Below, piece after piece: positions 28,420 to 38,212 of a DNA stretch of 64,000 nucleotides. Every line of letters begins with the position of its first letter. The first letter of the stretch is position 1. A program made the position numbers and the translations under genes. This DNA is from Aerococcaceae bacterium DSM 111022. GTDB taxonomy: Bacteria; Bacillota; Bacilli; Lactobacillales; Aerococcaceae. The stretch is from positions 1-64,000 of the forward strand of contig JACBXO010000007.1 in the NCBI GenBank assembly GCA_015863195.1, given 5' to 3'. Under the pieces are notes generated by a model. It saw only the letters and a program-made list of their open reading frames with translations. It was not told the DNA's origin and searched no databases.

Positions 28420-29310
28420 CTAATTTTTATTCACAGATGCATCATAAATGCTGTCAATCGCTTGACCTAAAGCAGTATCAAATTCTTCTTCCGTCTGGTT
28501 AACGTTTAAGTCTTGACTTAATGCTCTAGAAAAACTGGCAATAATTCCAGGTTGGTCTTTTAATCGATTATTGGCATCAGTACGTTCATAGCCACCTGAT
28601 AAAGCAACGACGCGAACGACTTGTGGGTGATCGATTAATTCTTGGTAGGCACCTTTTTCATTAGGGATTGTTAATTTCAACATTACATATTGATCTTCGG
28701 GTAATTTATTTAAATGAGCTAATATTTCGTCATTTAAGAAAGCTTCAATTTTTGCTTTATCGTTAGCATTAATATTTACTTCTGGTTCAATAATAGGAAC
28801 AAGTCCTGCGTCAATGATTTGTTGAGCGACTTCGAATTGTTGCTCAACCACAGCTTTAATGCCTTCTTCATTGTAAGAGAGAATATTGGAACGCATTTTT
28901 GTACCAAAGATCTGGCGCTCATTGGCACGGTCCAGTAGATCAGCTAATTTCGTTAAAGGTTTCATTAATTGAACACCATTAGCTTCATCGGCTAACCCTT
29001 GGTCAACTTTGACAAAAGGTACAATACCTTTATCAGCTAAATACTCACCTGTATACTTCCCATCAATATGACGGTCCATCGTTTGTTCAAATAAAATGGC
29101 ACCGACAATTTTGTCACTGGTAAATGCAGGAGAAGAAACGATGCGAGTCCGCATTTCATGAACTAAGTCAAACATTTCATCATCGTTACTGTAAGCTGAT
29201 TCTTCAACGCCATATAACCCCAAAGCCTTTGGAGTACTGCCGCCACTTTGGTCTAATGCTGCAATAAAGCCTTGTCCGTCTCTCATCTGATTGAATTGTT
29301 GCTCATTCAT
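28420..29310 (-). CDS. fda: Class I fructose-bisphosphate aldolase
   Basis: 296 aa from the ATG at 29310 after AGGAGT; a longer frame reaches upstream without a ribosome site. [13 protein letters not shown] near the N-terminus and the FVKVDQGL and [11 protein letters not shown] lysines match class I (Schiff-base) aldolases of staphylococci and lactobacilli. Splits fructose 1,6-bisphosphate in glycolysis. Monocistronic. Confidence 0.92.
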   Translation of the reverse strand: MNEQQFNQMRDGQGFIAALDQSGGSTPKALGLYGVEESAYSNDDEMFDLVHEMRTRIVSSPAFTSDKIVGAILFEQTMDRHIDGKYTGEYLADKGIVPFVKVDQGLADEANGVQLMKPLTKLADLLDRANERQIFGTKMRSNILSYNEEGIKAVVEQQFEVAQQIIDAGLVPIIEPEVNINANDKAKIEAFLNDEILAHLNKLPEDQYVMLKLTIPNEKGAYQELIDHPQVVRVVALSGGYERTDANNRLKDQPGIIASFSRALSQDLNVNQTEEEFDTALGQAIDSIYDASVNKN

Positions 29311-29505
29311 TAAAATCGACTCCTTTATTATTTTTATTACTAACTTTATCTTACTCTTTTGAGAAATAAACACAAAGCAAACCCCTTATTACACCACAAA
29401 AAGTGGGCAAATATTATTATTTATCTAACAATTAACCAAACAAAAAACGTCTAAATCACGTGCAATCACGCTGACTTTAGACGTCATACTAATTATACTT
29501 AACCT

Positions 29506-30390
29506 TTAAATCCCATACTTCGCATTTTCAAGGGCTTCAATATCAATCTTTTTCATCTTCAACATTGCTTGAGTAACCCGGTTAAGTTCTTCCTCAGTAC
29601 CTTCAGCCATCAACTCATACATTCTAATCGGTACAATTTGCCAAGCGACACCAAATTTATCTTTCAACCAGCCACATTGTTCAGCATTTGGATCACTTGA
29701 TAATTTCTCCCAGTAATAGTCAACTTCTGCTTGAGAAGCGCATAAAATGAGTAAAGAATATGCTTCATTGAAGGTAAAGTCACCACCAGCACCGTGGTCC
29801 ATTAACACTAATTCATTTTCACCAATTACTAGTTCAGCATAATTTATTTTAGCCCGTTCATCAGGTGCCTCGCCTTCGCTGTATTTAGAAACAGCACGAA
29901 TTTCTGCGCCTTCAAAAATCTCCTGATAAAAATCCAATGCCTCTTCGGCTTTACCACAAACCGCATTACTGAAAAGAAGATTCAGACGTAATTTTTCAGA
30001 TTTAGCATGGTCTGAGTCGACCATTAATTGCCAAGTCAAACCATACTGATCGGCAAACCAAGCATATCTCTCACTAAATGGATAGCTGTCCAATGGCATT
30101 AAGTCTGTTCCACCCTCAGCCAGCTCACCATATAATTTATCCACTGCGGGTCCATCTGGTAGTGAAACCATAATAGAAATCGAAGGGTTGAACTTAAATT
30201 GCGGTCCGCCATTAATTGCATTGAAATATAAGTTTTCTAGCCTAAATTCAATGGACAAAGCGTCACCGGATGGTGTGTCTTCATAAACCATTTCATTCAA
30301 TATTTCAGCATCCTCAAAAACGGAAAGATAAAAATTCACCGCTTCAGAAGCTTCATCGTCAAACCATAAATGTGATATTAAATGTTGCAT
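29506..30390 (-). CDS. PhnB-like VOC protein, two domains
   Basis: 294 aa with two tandem PhnB/glyoxalase-like domains: HLWFDDEASEAVNFYLSVF and, after about residue 150, NAVCGKAEEALDFYQEIF. Such proteins are often found in stress or antibiotic contexts but most have no known substrate. Lies 17 bp after the single-domain VOC gene, below an AraC regulator on the same strand, so all three likely form one unit. Confidence 0.83.
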   Translation of the reverse strand: MQHLISHLWFDDEASEAVNFYLSVFEDAEILNEMVYEDTPSGDALSIEFRLENLYFNAINGGPQFKFNPSISIMVSLPDGPAVDKLYGELAEGGTDLMPLDSYPFSERYAWFADQYGLTWQLMVDSDHAKSEKLRLNLLFSNAVCGKAEEALDFYQEIFEGAEIRAVSKYSEGEAPDERAKINYAELVIGENELVLMDHGAGGDFTFNEAYSLLILCASQAEVDYYWEKLSSDPNAEQCGWLKDKFGVAWQIVPIRMYELMAEGTEEELNRVTQAMLKMKKIDIEALENAKYGI

Positions 30391-30407
30391 AAAATCCCTC
30401 CTTGGAA

Positions 30408-30842
30408 TTAAGCGTCTTCCTCAGGCATATCCGCAATTACTTGCCAATGAATGCCGTATTTATCTGAAAATTGTGCAAACCCAGGACTATAAGATGTCGA
30501 TTCGAAAGGCATTATCGTCTCTCCGCCAGCACCAAGTCGTTTAAATAAATCTTCTGCTTCTTCTTTCGTCTTGACAGTTAAAGTTAACATCACCGCATTA
30601 CCCACTCGATAAGGAATGTCTGAGTCGAATTGATCCGAGAAAAATAAACTGAAGCCCTCTGTTTTTAACTCCGAATGCATCACTCTGTCTTTAATGTCAT
30701 CAGGTACATTATTGTCAAACTCTTGCGGCCACTCTCCGTAATAAGTCACAAAAGCCTTCGCACCAAAAATTTCCTCGTAAAAACCGATTGCTTCTTTAGC
30801 GTCACCATTAAATGTCAAATATGGAACTAGATCATAAGCCAT
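30408..30842 (-). CDS. PhnB-like VOC protein, single domain
   Basis: 144 aa. PYLTFNGDAKEAIGFYEEIFG at the N-terminus and FSDKYGIHWQVIAD at the C-terminus are the usual PhnB/VOC signatures. Function unknown. Middle gene of the AraC-VOC-VOC run; GGAGGGAT ribosome site. Confidence 0.85.
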   Translation of the reverse strand: MAYDLVPYLTFNGDAKEAIGFYEEIFGAKAFVTYYGEWPQEFDNNVPDDIKDRVMHSELKTEGFSLFFSDQFDSDIPYRVGNAVMLTLTVKTKEEAEDLFKRLGAGGETIMPFESTSYSPGFAQFSDKYGIHWQVIADMPEEDA

Positions 30843-30917
30843 TTTAATCCCTCCTATTATTATGTTAAATTAATTATCCCATAGAAATACCAACAATACT
30901 TCTTCTAAATTGCGCAT

Positions 30918-31694
30918 TTAGCCCTTCCTCTGAAATGAATCAGTCAATAATTGAGGCAAATTAATCAAAATCGGAGGGTCCTCAGGTAAAGGTGGCCGTA
31001 AAACGAGCGAAAACTCCTTATGATGATCCCCCGGCAAAACAATCGTCTGCTCTATCCGACCCCGTAAACAATCACTCAGATCGAAGAAACGCAACGGATT
31101 CAATGTTTTCTCAACAGCGCATGTCAATAAATAGTATCTACCACGAGGAATATTTTTAAAAGTATGGTGAAGATTATCTTTAAGCGCAACTCCGATGACG
31201 GGACGGTGATTGGGAATGGGTGTATTAAATAAACCAATAAAAATAATGGCAGGTTGAAAATCTTCTGGATAGTTAACAGAGGCATGAATTTGATAGGTCA
31301 ATTTGTTGCAAGAGAGATTATTGTTGTCCCGGTAAACCAAATTGTGATCAAGAGTTTGTGCAAGGCCGTAGAGGCGGTCAACTTCATTAATGTACTCACG
31401 AGGGGAGAGGCCAGTTTTTTCAGTGAAGTTTTTTGAAAAAGTACCAAGACTCATAAAACCAGCATTTAGACTAGCATGAGTGACGTCTGCTTGTTTACTT
31501 AACAAATCTTGTTTAGCCTGTTCAACTTTTAGAGAAGATAAATAATCTGCCGCAGCAAAGCCAGTTGTTTGTTTGAAAGTCCGGCTAAAATAATATTTGC
31601 TATAACCAAAGTGACCAGCAATATCTTCAATGGATTGTTCTTCATGCAAATTTTCTTTCATATAAATAAGAATTTCTGATACACGGTCTTGCAT
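30918..31694 (-). CDS. AraC family transcriptional regulator
   Basis: 258 aa. The two helix-turn-helix motifs are N-terminal (IEDIAGHFGYSKYYFSRTFK and TGLSPREYI, residues about 20-105), with a C-terminal ligand-type domain of about 140 aa, as in Rob/GyrI-like regulators. Heads the run with the two VOC genes and probably controls it. Confidence 0.87.
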   Translation of the reverse strand: MQDRVSEILIYMKENLHEEQSIEDIAGHFGYSKYYFSRTFKQTTGFAAADYLSSLKVEQAKQDLLSKQADVTHASLNAGFMSLGTFSKNFTEKTGLSPREYINEVDRLYGLAQTLDHNLVYRDNNNLSCNKLTYQIHASVNYPEDFQPAIIFIGLFNTPIPNHRPVIGVALKDNLHHTFKNIPRGRYYLLTCAVEKTLNPLRFFDLSDCLRGRIEQTIVLPGDHHKEFSLVLRPPLPEDPPILINLPQLLTDSFQRKG

Positions 31695-31919
31695 TTTATC
31701 AACTCCTTTATTGGGGAATGACTCTGTGATTTTAGTATATCAAGCAATTAAAAAAACGCCGAGTAGATAGGCTTAATTGAGAGAAAAAACACATCTGGTA
31801 CTTTTGAAACAATCATTTCATTTTCTAATAAATATTTAGAAAATAACATAGTGAAAACGGTTCTCTTATAAATTGAGTCTGTTAGAATGATTGTAAGTGA
31901 TACTTTTGGGGGATGAAAA

Positions 31920-32486
31920 ATGGAAAAGGGAAAAAGTAAATTAGAGATTTACTGGACATTAATAAAATCAACCTTTGTTTTGAGCGCGTTCACAATTGGT
32001 GGAGGCTATGTTATTGTTCCGTTGATGCAGAAGAAATTTGTGGAAGAATTAGAGTGGATTGATTCGGATGAAATGTTAGACTTAGTTGCGCTCGGGCAAT
32101 CAATGCCAGGAGCATTGGCCGTGAATACTTCGATACTGATTGGCTACAGGATTGCAGGGATATCTGGGGCGCTTGTAACATTAATTGGAACAGTTAGTCC
32201 GCCACTAATTATTATTACCATCGTTTCTTATTTCTATATGTCATTTAGAGATAATCCGATTGTTGATGCATTGATGTTAGGAATGCAAGTAGGGGTAGTG
32301 GGTGTTATTTTAAATGTCGTTGTAGATATGGCAAAAGATGTACTGAAGAAAAAAGATGTGGTCAATGTTCTTATTTTAACTGTGGCATTTATCGCAGCTT
32401 TCATTTTTGACGTCAATGTCATCGCCATTATTTTTATCGCTGGGATACTTGGCTTTATCAATAACCGTGTGAAAGGAGAAGGATAA
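31920..32486 (+). CDS. chrA: Chromate transporter, short-chain subunit 1
   Basis: 188 aa, one CHR domain with about six helices. FTIGGGYVIVPLMQKKFVEE and LGQSMPGALAVNTSILIGYR are signature segments. Short-chain CHR proteins work as a pair of opposite topology. Starts at an ATG after GGGGGAT. The natural substrate in fermentative bacteria may be another oxyanion. Confidence 0.88.
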   Translation: MEKGKSKLEIYWTLIKSTFVLSAFTIGGGYVIVPLMQKKFVEELEWIDSDEMLDLVALGQSMPGALAVNTSILIGYRIAGISGALVTLIGTVSPPLIIITIVSYFYMSFRDNPIVDALMLGMQVGVVGVILNVVVDMAKDVLKKKDVVNVLILTVAFIAAFIFDVNVIAIIFIAGILGFINNRVKGEG

Positions 32487-32487
32487 T

Positions 32488-33057
32488 ATGTTACTACTTG
32501 AATTATGCTGGTCCTTCTTCAAAATAGGGCTCTTCACTATTGGGGGAGGTTATGCATCACTTCCTTTAATCGAAAATGAAATCGTTAAAAGTCAAATGTG
32601 GATAACCATGCAAGAATACACAGATATTATTACGATTTCTCAAATTACCCCAGGTCCGATTGCGATTAATTCGGCGACATTTGTGGGGACGAAAGTTGCT
32701 GGCTTTGCTGGTGCCATCACGGCAACACTTGGTGTAACACTGCCTTCGGTCATTATTGCCTTAATTCTAGCGAGAATTTACTATAAATACCGTAATGCAG
32801 GCGTAATGCAAGGCGTATTAGCGGGACTCCGTCCGGCGGTTGTCGCATTAATTGGTTCAGCCGGTGCCTCATTAATGGTGACGGCATTATTCCAAACTGG
32901 AGGTATTCAAATTGCAGGTTTTGAAGTGAACCTCATCGCAATCGTGATGTTAGTCATTGCATTTGTCGCCTTACGTAAATATAAAGTGGATTCAATTCTA
33001 GTTATATTTGTATGCGGTGTTGCGGCGGTTTTATTATCCTTTGTTGGAGTATTGTAG
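32488..33057 (+). CDS. chrA: Chromate transporter, short-chain subunit 2
   Basis: 189 aa partner of the preceding gene, 1 bp away. Carries the same motifs in shifted form: FTIGGGYASLPLIENEIV and ISQITPGPIAINSATFVG. Co-translation is likely, with GGAGAAGG overlapping the previous stop. Confidence 0.88.
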   Translation: MLLLELCWSFFKIGLFTIGGGYASLPLIENEIVKSQMWITMQEYTDIITISQITPGPIAINSATFVGTKVAGFAGAITATLGVTLPSVIIALILARIYYKYRNAGVMQGVLAGLRPAVVALIGSAGASLMVTALFQTGGIQIAGFEVNLIAIVMLVIAFVALRKYKVDSILVIFVCGVAAVLLSFVGVL

Positions 33058-33079
33058 TTAAATATTATATAAGCAAAAT

Positions 33080-33119
33080 AATACCCTCGACTAAGCGTCA
33101 TTCGTTAGTCGAGGGTATT
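33080..33119. terminator. Bidirectional terminator, chrA/aldo-keto reductase
   Basis: Perfect 15-bp stem AATACCCTCGACTAA (33080-33094) with 33105-33119. Confidence 0.92.
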
Positions 33120-33125
33120 TTGGTT

Positions 33126-34061
33126 TTATTTTAAAATGGTTGCAATTTCTTCTAATTCTGATTCACTTAATTTTACTTCACCCGCTTGAATATTACTGAT
33201 GATGCGTTCTTTGCGTTTTCCACCTGGAATAACTGCCGCAATGCCTTCTTGATGTAATAACCACGCTAAGGCTAAGTGAGCTAATGGAACACCTTTATTT
33301 TCAGTGAATGCTTTTAATTTTTCAACTTTGTCAATATTAAGTGCATATTGATCTTCTTGGAATAGATTCACTGTTTGGCGCCAGTCATTTTCGTCTAGTT
33401 GAGTATCTTTGGTGAAGTTACCACCTAATAAACCAAATGCTAAGGGGCCGTAAGGAATGAACGAAATATTATTTTCAATCGCATATGGTAAAATATCTTC
33501 TTCAACTGAGCGGTCTAACATATTATATGGTGCTTGGATAACATCGATGTCTCCATTGACATTCGCTTCTTTTAATTGTTCTAACGTCACATTAGATATC
33601 CCGATTGAACGGATTTTACCTTCTTCTTTCATACGAACTAATTCACCAATCGAATCAGCAAAAGGTGTTTCATTGTCATAGAAATGTAAATAATATAAAT
33701 CGACATAATCTAATTGTAGACGTTCTAAACTCTGCTCCAGAGCATAGCGTAAATATTCTGGACGGTTATCTGTTCTAAAATTATCTAAATCTGTAAAGTT
33801 TTGCGCTCCTTTAGTCGCAATAATTAATTCATCACGGTTAAAGTCTTTAAGTGCTTCGCCAATTATTTCCTCTGAACGACCTAAGCCATAAACATCTGCT
33901 GTATCAATAAATGTTACGCCTTGTTTGATGCCTTCTCGAACATATTCTCGACCATCATCTTCATTTAGATTTTCAAATAAGTTGTGTCCACCCACACTAT
34001 TAGTGCCCAAACCAATTCTTGTAACTGTTAAGTCAGCTTTTTTTAATGTCGTCTTTTCCAT
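33126..34061 (-). CDS. Aldo/keto reductase
   Basis: 311 aa TIM-barrel NADPH enzyme. FIDTADVYGLGRSEE holds the catalytic Asp/Tyr region, ATKG the lysine, YLHFYD the histidine; the C-terminal IPGGKRKERI stretch binds NADP. Substrate unknown. Divergent from the IclR-OYE pair; the shared 125-bp gap may hold control sites for both. Confidence 0.9.
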   Translation of the reverse strand: MEKTTLKKADLTVTRIGLGTNSVGGHNLFENLNEDDGREYVREGIKQGVTFIDTADVYGLGRSEEIIGEALKDFNRDELIIATKGAQNFTDLDNFRTDNRPEYLRYALEQSLERLQLDYVDLYYLHFYDNETPFADSIGELVRMKEEGKIRSIGISNVTLEQLKEANVNGDIDVIQAPYNMLDRSVEEDILPYAIENNISFIPYGPLAFGLLGGNFTKDTQLDENDWRQTVNLFQEDQYALNIDKVEKLKAFTENKGVPLAHLALAWLLHQEGIAAVIPGGKRKERIISNIQAGEVKLSESELEEIATILK

Positions 34062-34186
34062 TTAAAATGCTCCTTTAATTTGTATTTCATATAATAAGTA
34101 TAAGGAAAAGATTGAAAATAACCATTTAAGGGCAAAAATTGTAATCATCTATTTAATAAATTAGAATACCAGAGGAGTTGATGAAG

Positions 34187-34942
34187 ATGGCAAAAAACAC
34201 TGTATCAACATTAGAGCGTGGATTATTGATACTAGAACTTGTAAAAAGTCAGTCAGGAATTACTTTGAAAGAAGTAATGGAAAAGCAAGATATTAGTAAA
34301 TCAACGGCATTTCGCATTCTGACCACTTTGGAAGATATGGATTATATTTACAAAATCAGAACCAAGTATTATTTTAATCCTAAACATTTTATGGATATGT
34401 CTCAGTCAGACTCATTAAGAGAGTGGACTTCATTAAATGCCATTTATCAACTAGCTGAGGACATGCAATTGAGTATGTATTTAGGAAAAGTTGATGGTAC
34501 AGACCTTGTCATGACACAAGCATTGCATGCGCCTTTTAATGAACCAAATTATGAAGAGATTGGAAATCGAACACAATTGCATCAAACAGCCTTAGGAAAA
34601 GTTATTCTGGCTCATTATGATGATGAGCGTTCAAAGTCTTTATTAAATCAATTGTCTTTGGAGCCTGTGACCCATAATACATTTCAAGATCCACAATTAT
34701 TTCATTATCATCTCAAAGCAATCAACGAAGATGGTTATGCTTTTGATGATGAGGAGTTAAATATAGGGTTACGTTGTGTTGCAGTTCCAGTTTTTCGTGA
34801 TAATGAAGTGATTGCAGCTCTTGCTATATCTGGTTCTGTAGAGGAGATAGCACGTGGACGAGTCAAAGAGATTGCGAATAAATTGCATGAAGGTAGTGTA
34901 GCTCTAACAAAAGAGATTGAAACACTAGGAAACATTCATTAA
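34187..34942 (+). CDS. IclR family transcriptional regulator
   Basis: 251 aa from the third start candidate (ATG 34187), 9 bp after AGAGGAG; an ATG at 34181 is too close. Winged HTH at residues 1-65 (LKEVMEKQDISKSTAFRIL) and a C-terminal IclR effector domain. Followed 30 bp later by an Old Yellow Enzyme gene it probably controls. Confidence 0.9.
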   Translation: MAKNTVSTLERGLLILELVKSQSGITLKEVMEKQDISKSTAFRILTTLEDMDYIYKIRTKYYFNPKHFMDMSQSDSLREWTSLNAIYQLAEDMQLSMYLGKVDGTDLVMTQALHAPFNEPNYEEIGNRTQLHQTALGKVILAHYDDERSKSLLNQLSLEPVTHNTFQDPQLFHYHLKAINEDGYAFDDEELNIGLRCVAVPVFRDNEVIAALAISGSVEEIARGRVKEIANKLHEGSVALTKEIETLGNIH

Positions 34943-34972
34943 TAAAATAGAGTAAGATTTAAGGAGTATTAA

Positions 34973-36112
34973 ATGAACAAAAATTATGACCCATTATTTC
35001 AACCATTTAAATTCAAGAGTGGTGTAGAATTAAGAAATCGATTAATTATGGCGCCGATGACAACATTTTCAGCCGATGACAACGATTATGTATCTGATGA
35101 AGAATTAGCTTATTATCGTAGTCGTTCTAATGAAATAGGAATGATTGTGACTGCGTGTGCATATGTTTCTAAATCTGGAAAAGGATTTTATGGACAAATG
35201 GCGATTGACCATGATGAAGCAATTGAAGGGTTGACTGAATTAGCGGACTCAATTCATGCAGGTGGAGCAAAAGGGGTAGTGCAACTGTATCATGGTGGAC
35301 GCTTGGCAGTTCCTGAACTTATTGAAGATGGAGAAACAGTAAGTGCAAGTGCTGTCGCACCTTTATCTGATCGTGGATTTTATAGTATCAAACAAACGCC
35401 ACGTGAATTAACAACTGAAGAAGTATATCAAATCATTGATGACTTTGCTGAAGGAACACGTCGTGCGATTGAAGCTGGTTTTGATGGAGTTGAACTTCAT
35501 GGTGCCTCTGGTTATATCATCCAACAATTCGTTTCACCGCATTCAAATTTAAGAACGGATGAATTTCAAAATCGTCATACATTTTCACAGAAATTAATTG
35601 ATGCAGTTAAGGCTGTTATTAAAAAGCATGCGACAAAACCATTTGTCCTAGGTTACCGATTCTCACCAGAAGAACCTGAGACACCGGGTATTACAATGAC
35701 AGAAACATTTGCTTTAATAGATACATTGATTGAAGCGGAATTAGATTATATCCATATCGCTACAACGAATGCTTGGGCAAAACCTCGTCGTGGAGTAATC
35801 AGTGAAAAATCACGGACTGAATTAATTGCGGAACATATTGACGGGCGTGTTCCTTTAATTGGTGTTGGAAATATTCACACTCTAGAAGATGCTGTCCAAG
35901 TAATGGAAACAGGGAAGGCAGATTTAGTTGCATTAGGCCGTGCGATTATCGTAGATCCTGATTGGATTAAGAAAGTGCAACTTGGTCAAGTTGAATCAAT
36001 TAGGCATTATCTAACAGAAAATGACCAACAGGAAGCAGTTATTCCATCTCCATTATGGAAATTAATTCTTGAGGTTGAAGGTTGGTTCCCAGTTAAGAGT
36101 ACACAACATTAA
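34973..36112 (+). CDS. NADH:flavin oxidoreductase (Old Yellow Enzyme family)
   Basis: 379 aa. RNRLIMAPMTT near residue 25, QLYHGGR and the HGASGYIIQQFVSPHSNLR segment are OYE signatures; the barrel binds FMN and reduces activated alkenes or similar electrophiles. Together with the quinone operon at 2453 it adds to electrophile handling, though the true substrate is unknown. Ends before a MITE-like element. Confidence 0.9.
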   Translation: MNKNYDPLFQPFKFKSGVELRNRLIMAPMTTFSADDNDYVSDEELAYYRSRSNEIGMIVTACAYVSKSGKGFYGQMAIDHDEAIEGLTELADSIHAGGAKGVVQLYHGGRLAVPELIEDGETVSASAVAPLSDRGFYSIKQTPRELTTEEVYQIIDDFAEGTRRAIEAGFDGVELHGASGYIIQQFVSPHSNLRTDEFQNRHTFSQKLIDAVKAVIKKHATKPFVLGYRFSPEEPETPGITMTETFALIDTLIEAELDYIHIATTNAWAKPRRGVISEKSRTELIAEHIDGRVPLIGVGNIHTLEDAVQVMETGKADLVALGRAIIVDPDWIKKVQLGQVESIRHYLTENDQQEAVIPSPLWKLILEVEGWFPVKSTQH

Positions 36113-36124
36113 TCTGTTTTGATA

Positions 36125-36252
36125 GAGGCTGGGTAAAACTCTTAAAAGTATAAAATCGCATAAAATCATTGTCTCCTGAATAATGATTTTATGCGATTCT
36201 TTGTGTTGAAAATTGTAAAATTCTATCTAAATTCAAACTTTTTGCCCAGCTC
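36125..36252. mobile_element. MITE-like palindromic element, 128 bp
   Basis: Ends GAGGCTGGGTAAAA and TTTTTGCCCAGCTC form imperfect terminal inverted repeats; the centre holds a perfect stem AATCGCATAAAATCATT (36154-36170 with 36182-36198). The GAGGCTGGG..AAAA end resembles small palindromic repeats scattered in Lactobacillales genomes. It may also terminate the OYE transcript. No target duplication is obvious. 36253-36518 holds no gene. Confidence 0.6.
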
Positions 36253-36518
36253 ACGAATATAGTTACAATAACCCCCTTTATTAGCTTTTGAATTGTCATT
36301 TCAAATCCTCCCATTTTGTTTTGGTGGTTTTTTATGTTTTATCACTAAATTTAGTGCAATATAAAAGAATAGATATCTCTAATCTGATATAATTTAGTAT
36401 AGATAATTTACATAAGATGATGTAAGGATTAAAATCTGTACTATTTATAATTTTGAATAGAAGTAGATGAAAGAAATCAGGAATCATTCTTATTGATTGT
36501 AATAAAGGAGATGATTTT

Positions 36519-37654
36519 ATGTTTCTTGATAAAATTAGGGGTGTTACTCCAAAAAAATCGGATAAGAAAAGTGAAGCTTGGTATCATAAATTGATATCGA
36601 TCTATTATATAACCATTTTAATCAATTTTCTGGTACTAATTATTTTTTGGTATCTTTTTGTCATGAATGGTGATGGGTATAATCCAATTGATTATTGGCA
36701 AAACAACATTATAATTCCCAATTTGTTAATGTTAACAACCAACATTGGTGCCCATTTACTCGTTAAAGTGAAAAAAATACCGGGAAGCACGAAAGAATAT
36801 ATTTCCATTTTTGTCTTACTTTTGCACTGTACTCAAATTAGTATGCAACATAATGTATTGACGGTCCTACTGGCTTCATATATCTTACCAGTGATGATAT
36901 CCACATTATATGCCAATCTGAAAATGACGAGACGCACATATTTACTCGCACAAATACTACTCATATTAAGCGGTTGGCGCATGTCAATTTCTCCAAATCG
37001 GGTTTTAGACTTCTGGATTTGGTCTGAAACACTCGGTGCATCAGCGTTACTCCTAGCGTCCTATTTTCTAGCAAAAGTACTCATTAAATTTGGTGAGAAG
37101 AGCATTTCCAATTTCAATAATATGTAACAAAATAAAACTGACTTGGAAGCAGAATTAAAACTGGATCCACTGACCAGTTTATATAATCATAAAGCTTATT
37201 TTGAATTATTCCCCCAAATTTTGGAAAAATGCCATCAGGATAATGAAGTAATTTCAATCGCTGTACTAGATTTGGATAACTTTAAATATATCAATGATAT
37301 TTATGGACACACAGTCGGTGACAGGGTACTACTTCGTTTTTCTTCTGAACTCAGAAATCTAACCCGCAATGGACACCACGCCTTCCGTGTTGGTGGGGAA
37401 GAGTTCGTACTATTATTTCAGGGACTCCGTGCTCGAGAAGCCGCTAAATTTTGTGAAGAGCTGCTTTCTACAATGAGACAAATTACTTTCCCTGAATTAA
37501 ACGGGCAGTCAGTAACTTTTAGTGGGGGATTGTGGATACAAGTGACGGTGAAACGGATGCCAAGGCATTATTCAATAAAGCCGATGCACTCCTTTATTCT
37601 GCTAAGAAAAGTGGTAAAGATATTGTCGTCACCAAGTATGATGCAATGGTATAA
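36519..37654 (+). pseudogene. Diguanylate cyclase (membrane-GGDEF), disrupted
   Basis: N-terminal half (36519-37127) has several membrane helices and stops at an in-frame TAA; the same frame continues at once with DPLTSLYNHKAYFEL and the active-site RVGGEEF of a GGDEF domain. A second lesion near 37530, after SGG in a GGGGG run, shifts the frame by one base; the other frame then reads VDTSDGETDAKALFNKADAL to a stop at 37654, the normal GGDEF ending. Two independent breaks make a pseudogene more likely than a sequencing error. Intact, it would make cyclic di-GMP at the membrane. Confidence 0.85.
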
Positions 37655-37661
37655 TAGAAAC

Positions 37662-37706
37662 AAAAAACAGCTCGAACTAGGAAAACTGGTTCGAGCTGTT
37701 TTTATG
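37662..37706 (+). terminator. Terminator of the GGDEF pseudogene
   Basis: Stem AAACAGCTCGAAC/GTTCGAGCTGTTT with trailing Ts. Confidence 0.9.
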
Positions 37707-37715
37707 TTTATAAAG

Positions 37716-38054
37716 CTATTGTTTCGCTTGATGTTCCTTCACTAAAATAAAAAGTGTACCTAAAATAGCAATCACTGTACCCAATAAATAGATAGGGAAA
37801 CTGACAAGAAATGCGATGATTGCCCATTTTATGTCATGTTTAAATGGATAAAAACCAACATATTCTACTGATACTTCTTTAAAATAATTTAAACAGAGAT
37901 AACGAACGATTAATACAGCAAATGGGAATACGAGTATCATGAAAAAGTCTTGAACCGAGAGTAAATACCAAATCACACCAACAATTGCGTTATTAAACCA
38001 AAATTCTGAAGGGACTTTTGACAGATAATTTCTTAAATCATTCAATTTGCTCAC
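37716..38054 (-). CDS. Small membrane protein, unknown
   Basis: 112 aa, not recognised. Two or three hydrophobic segments (about residues 24-50 and 75-105), basic C-terminus. The GTG at 38054 lies very close to its AGAG; a TTG six bases on (38048) has better spacing from AGAGG, so the start is uncertain. Confidence 0.6.
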   Translation of the reverse strand: MSKLNDLRNYLSKVPSEFWFNNAIVGVIWYLLSVQDFFMILVFPFAVLIVRYLCLNYFKEVSVEYVGFYPFKHDIKWAIIAFLVSFPIYLLGTVIAILGTLFILVKEHQAKQ

Positions 38055-38212
38055 CTCTCTTTATTATAATAATACACTATTTCAAGGCACAGAACATAGG
38101 ACTTGAGACTGAAATGTAAGGGGTTACACTTTATATTATATTTAAATACTTTTATAATGAAAGTAACAAGACGACAAGTAAAGTAATTATTAGATACTAA
38201 GGAGGGATTAGG

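Noticed and set aside
31852-31866. cre site before the chromate transporter
   Set aside because: GTGAAAACGGTTCTC misses the CcpA pattern at two defining positions.
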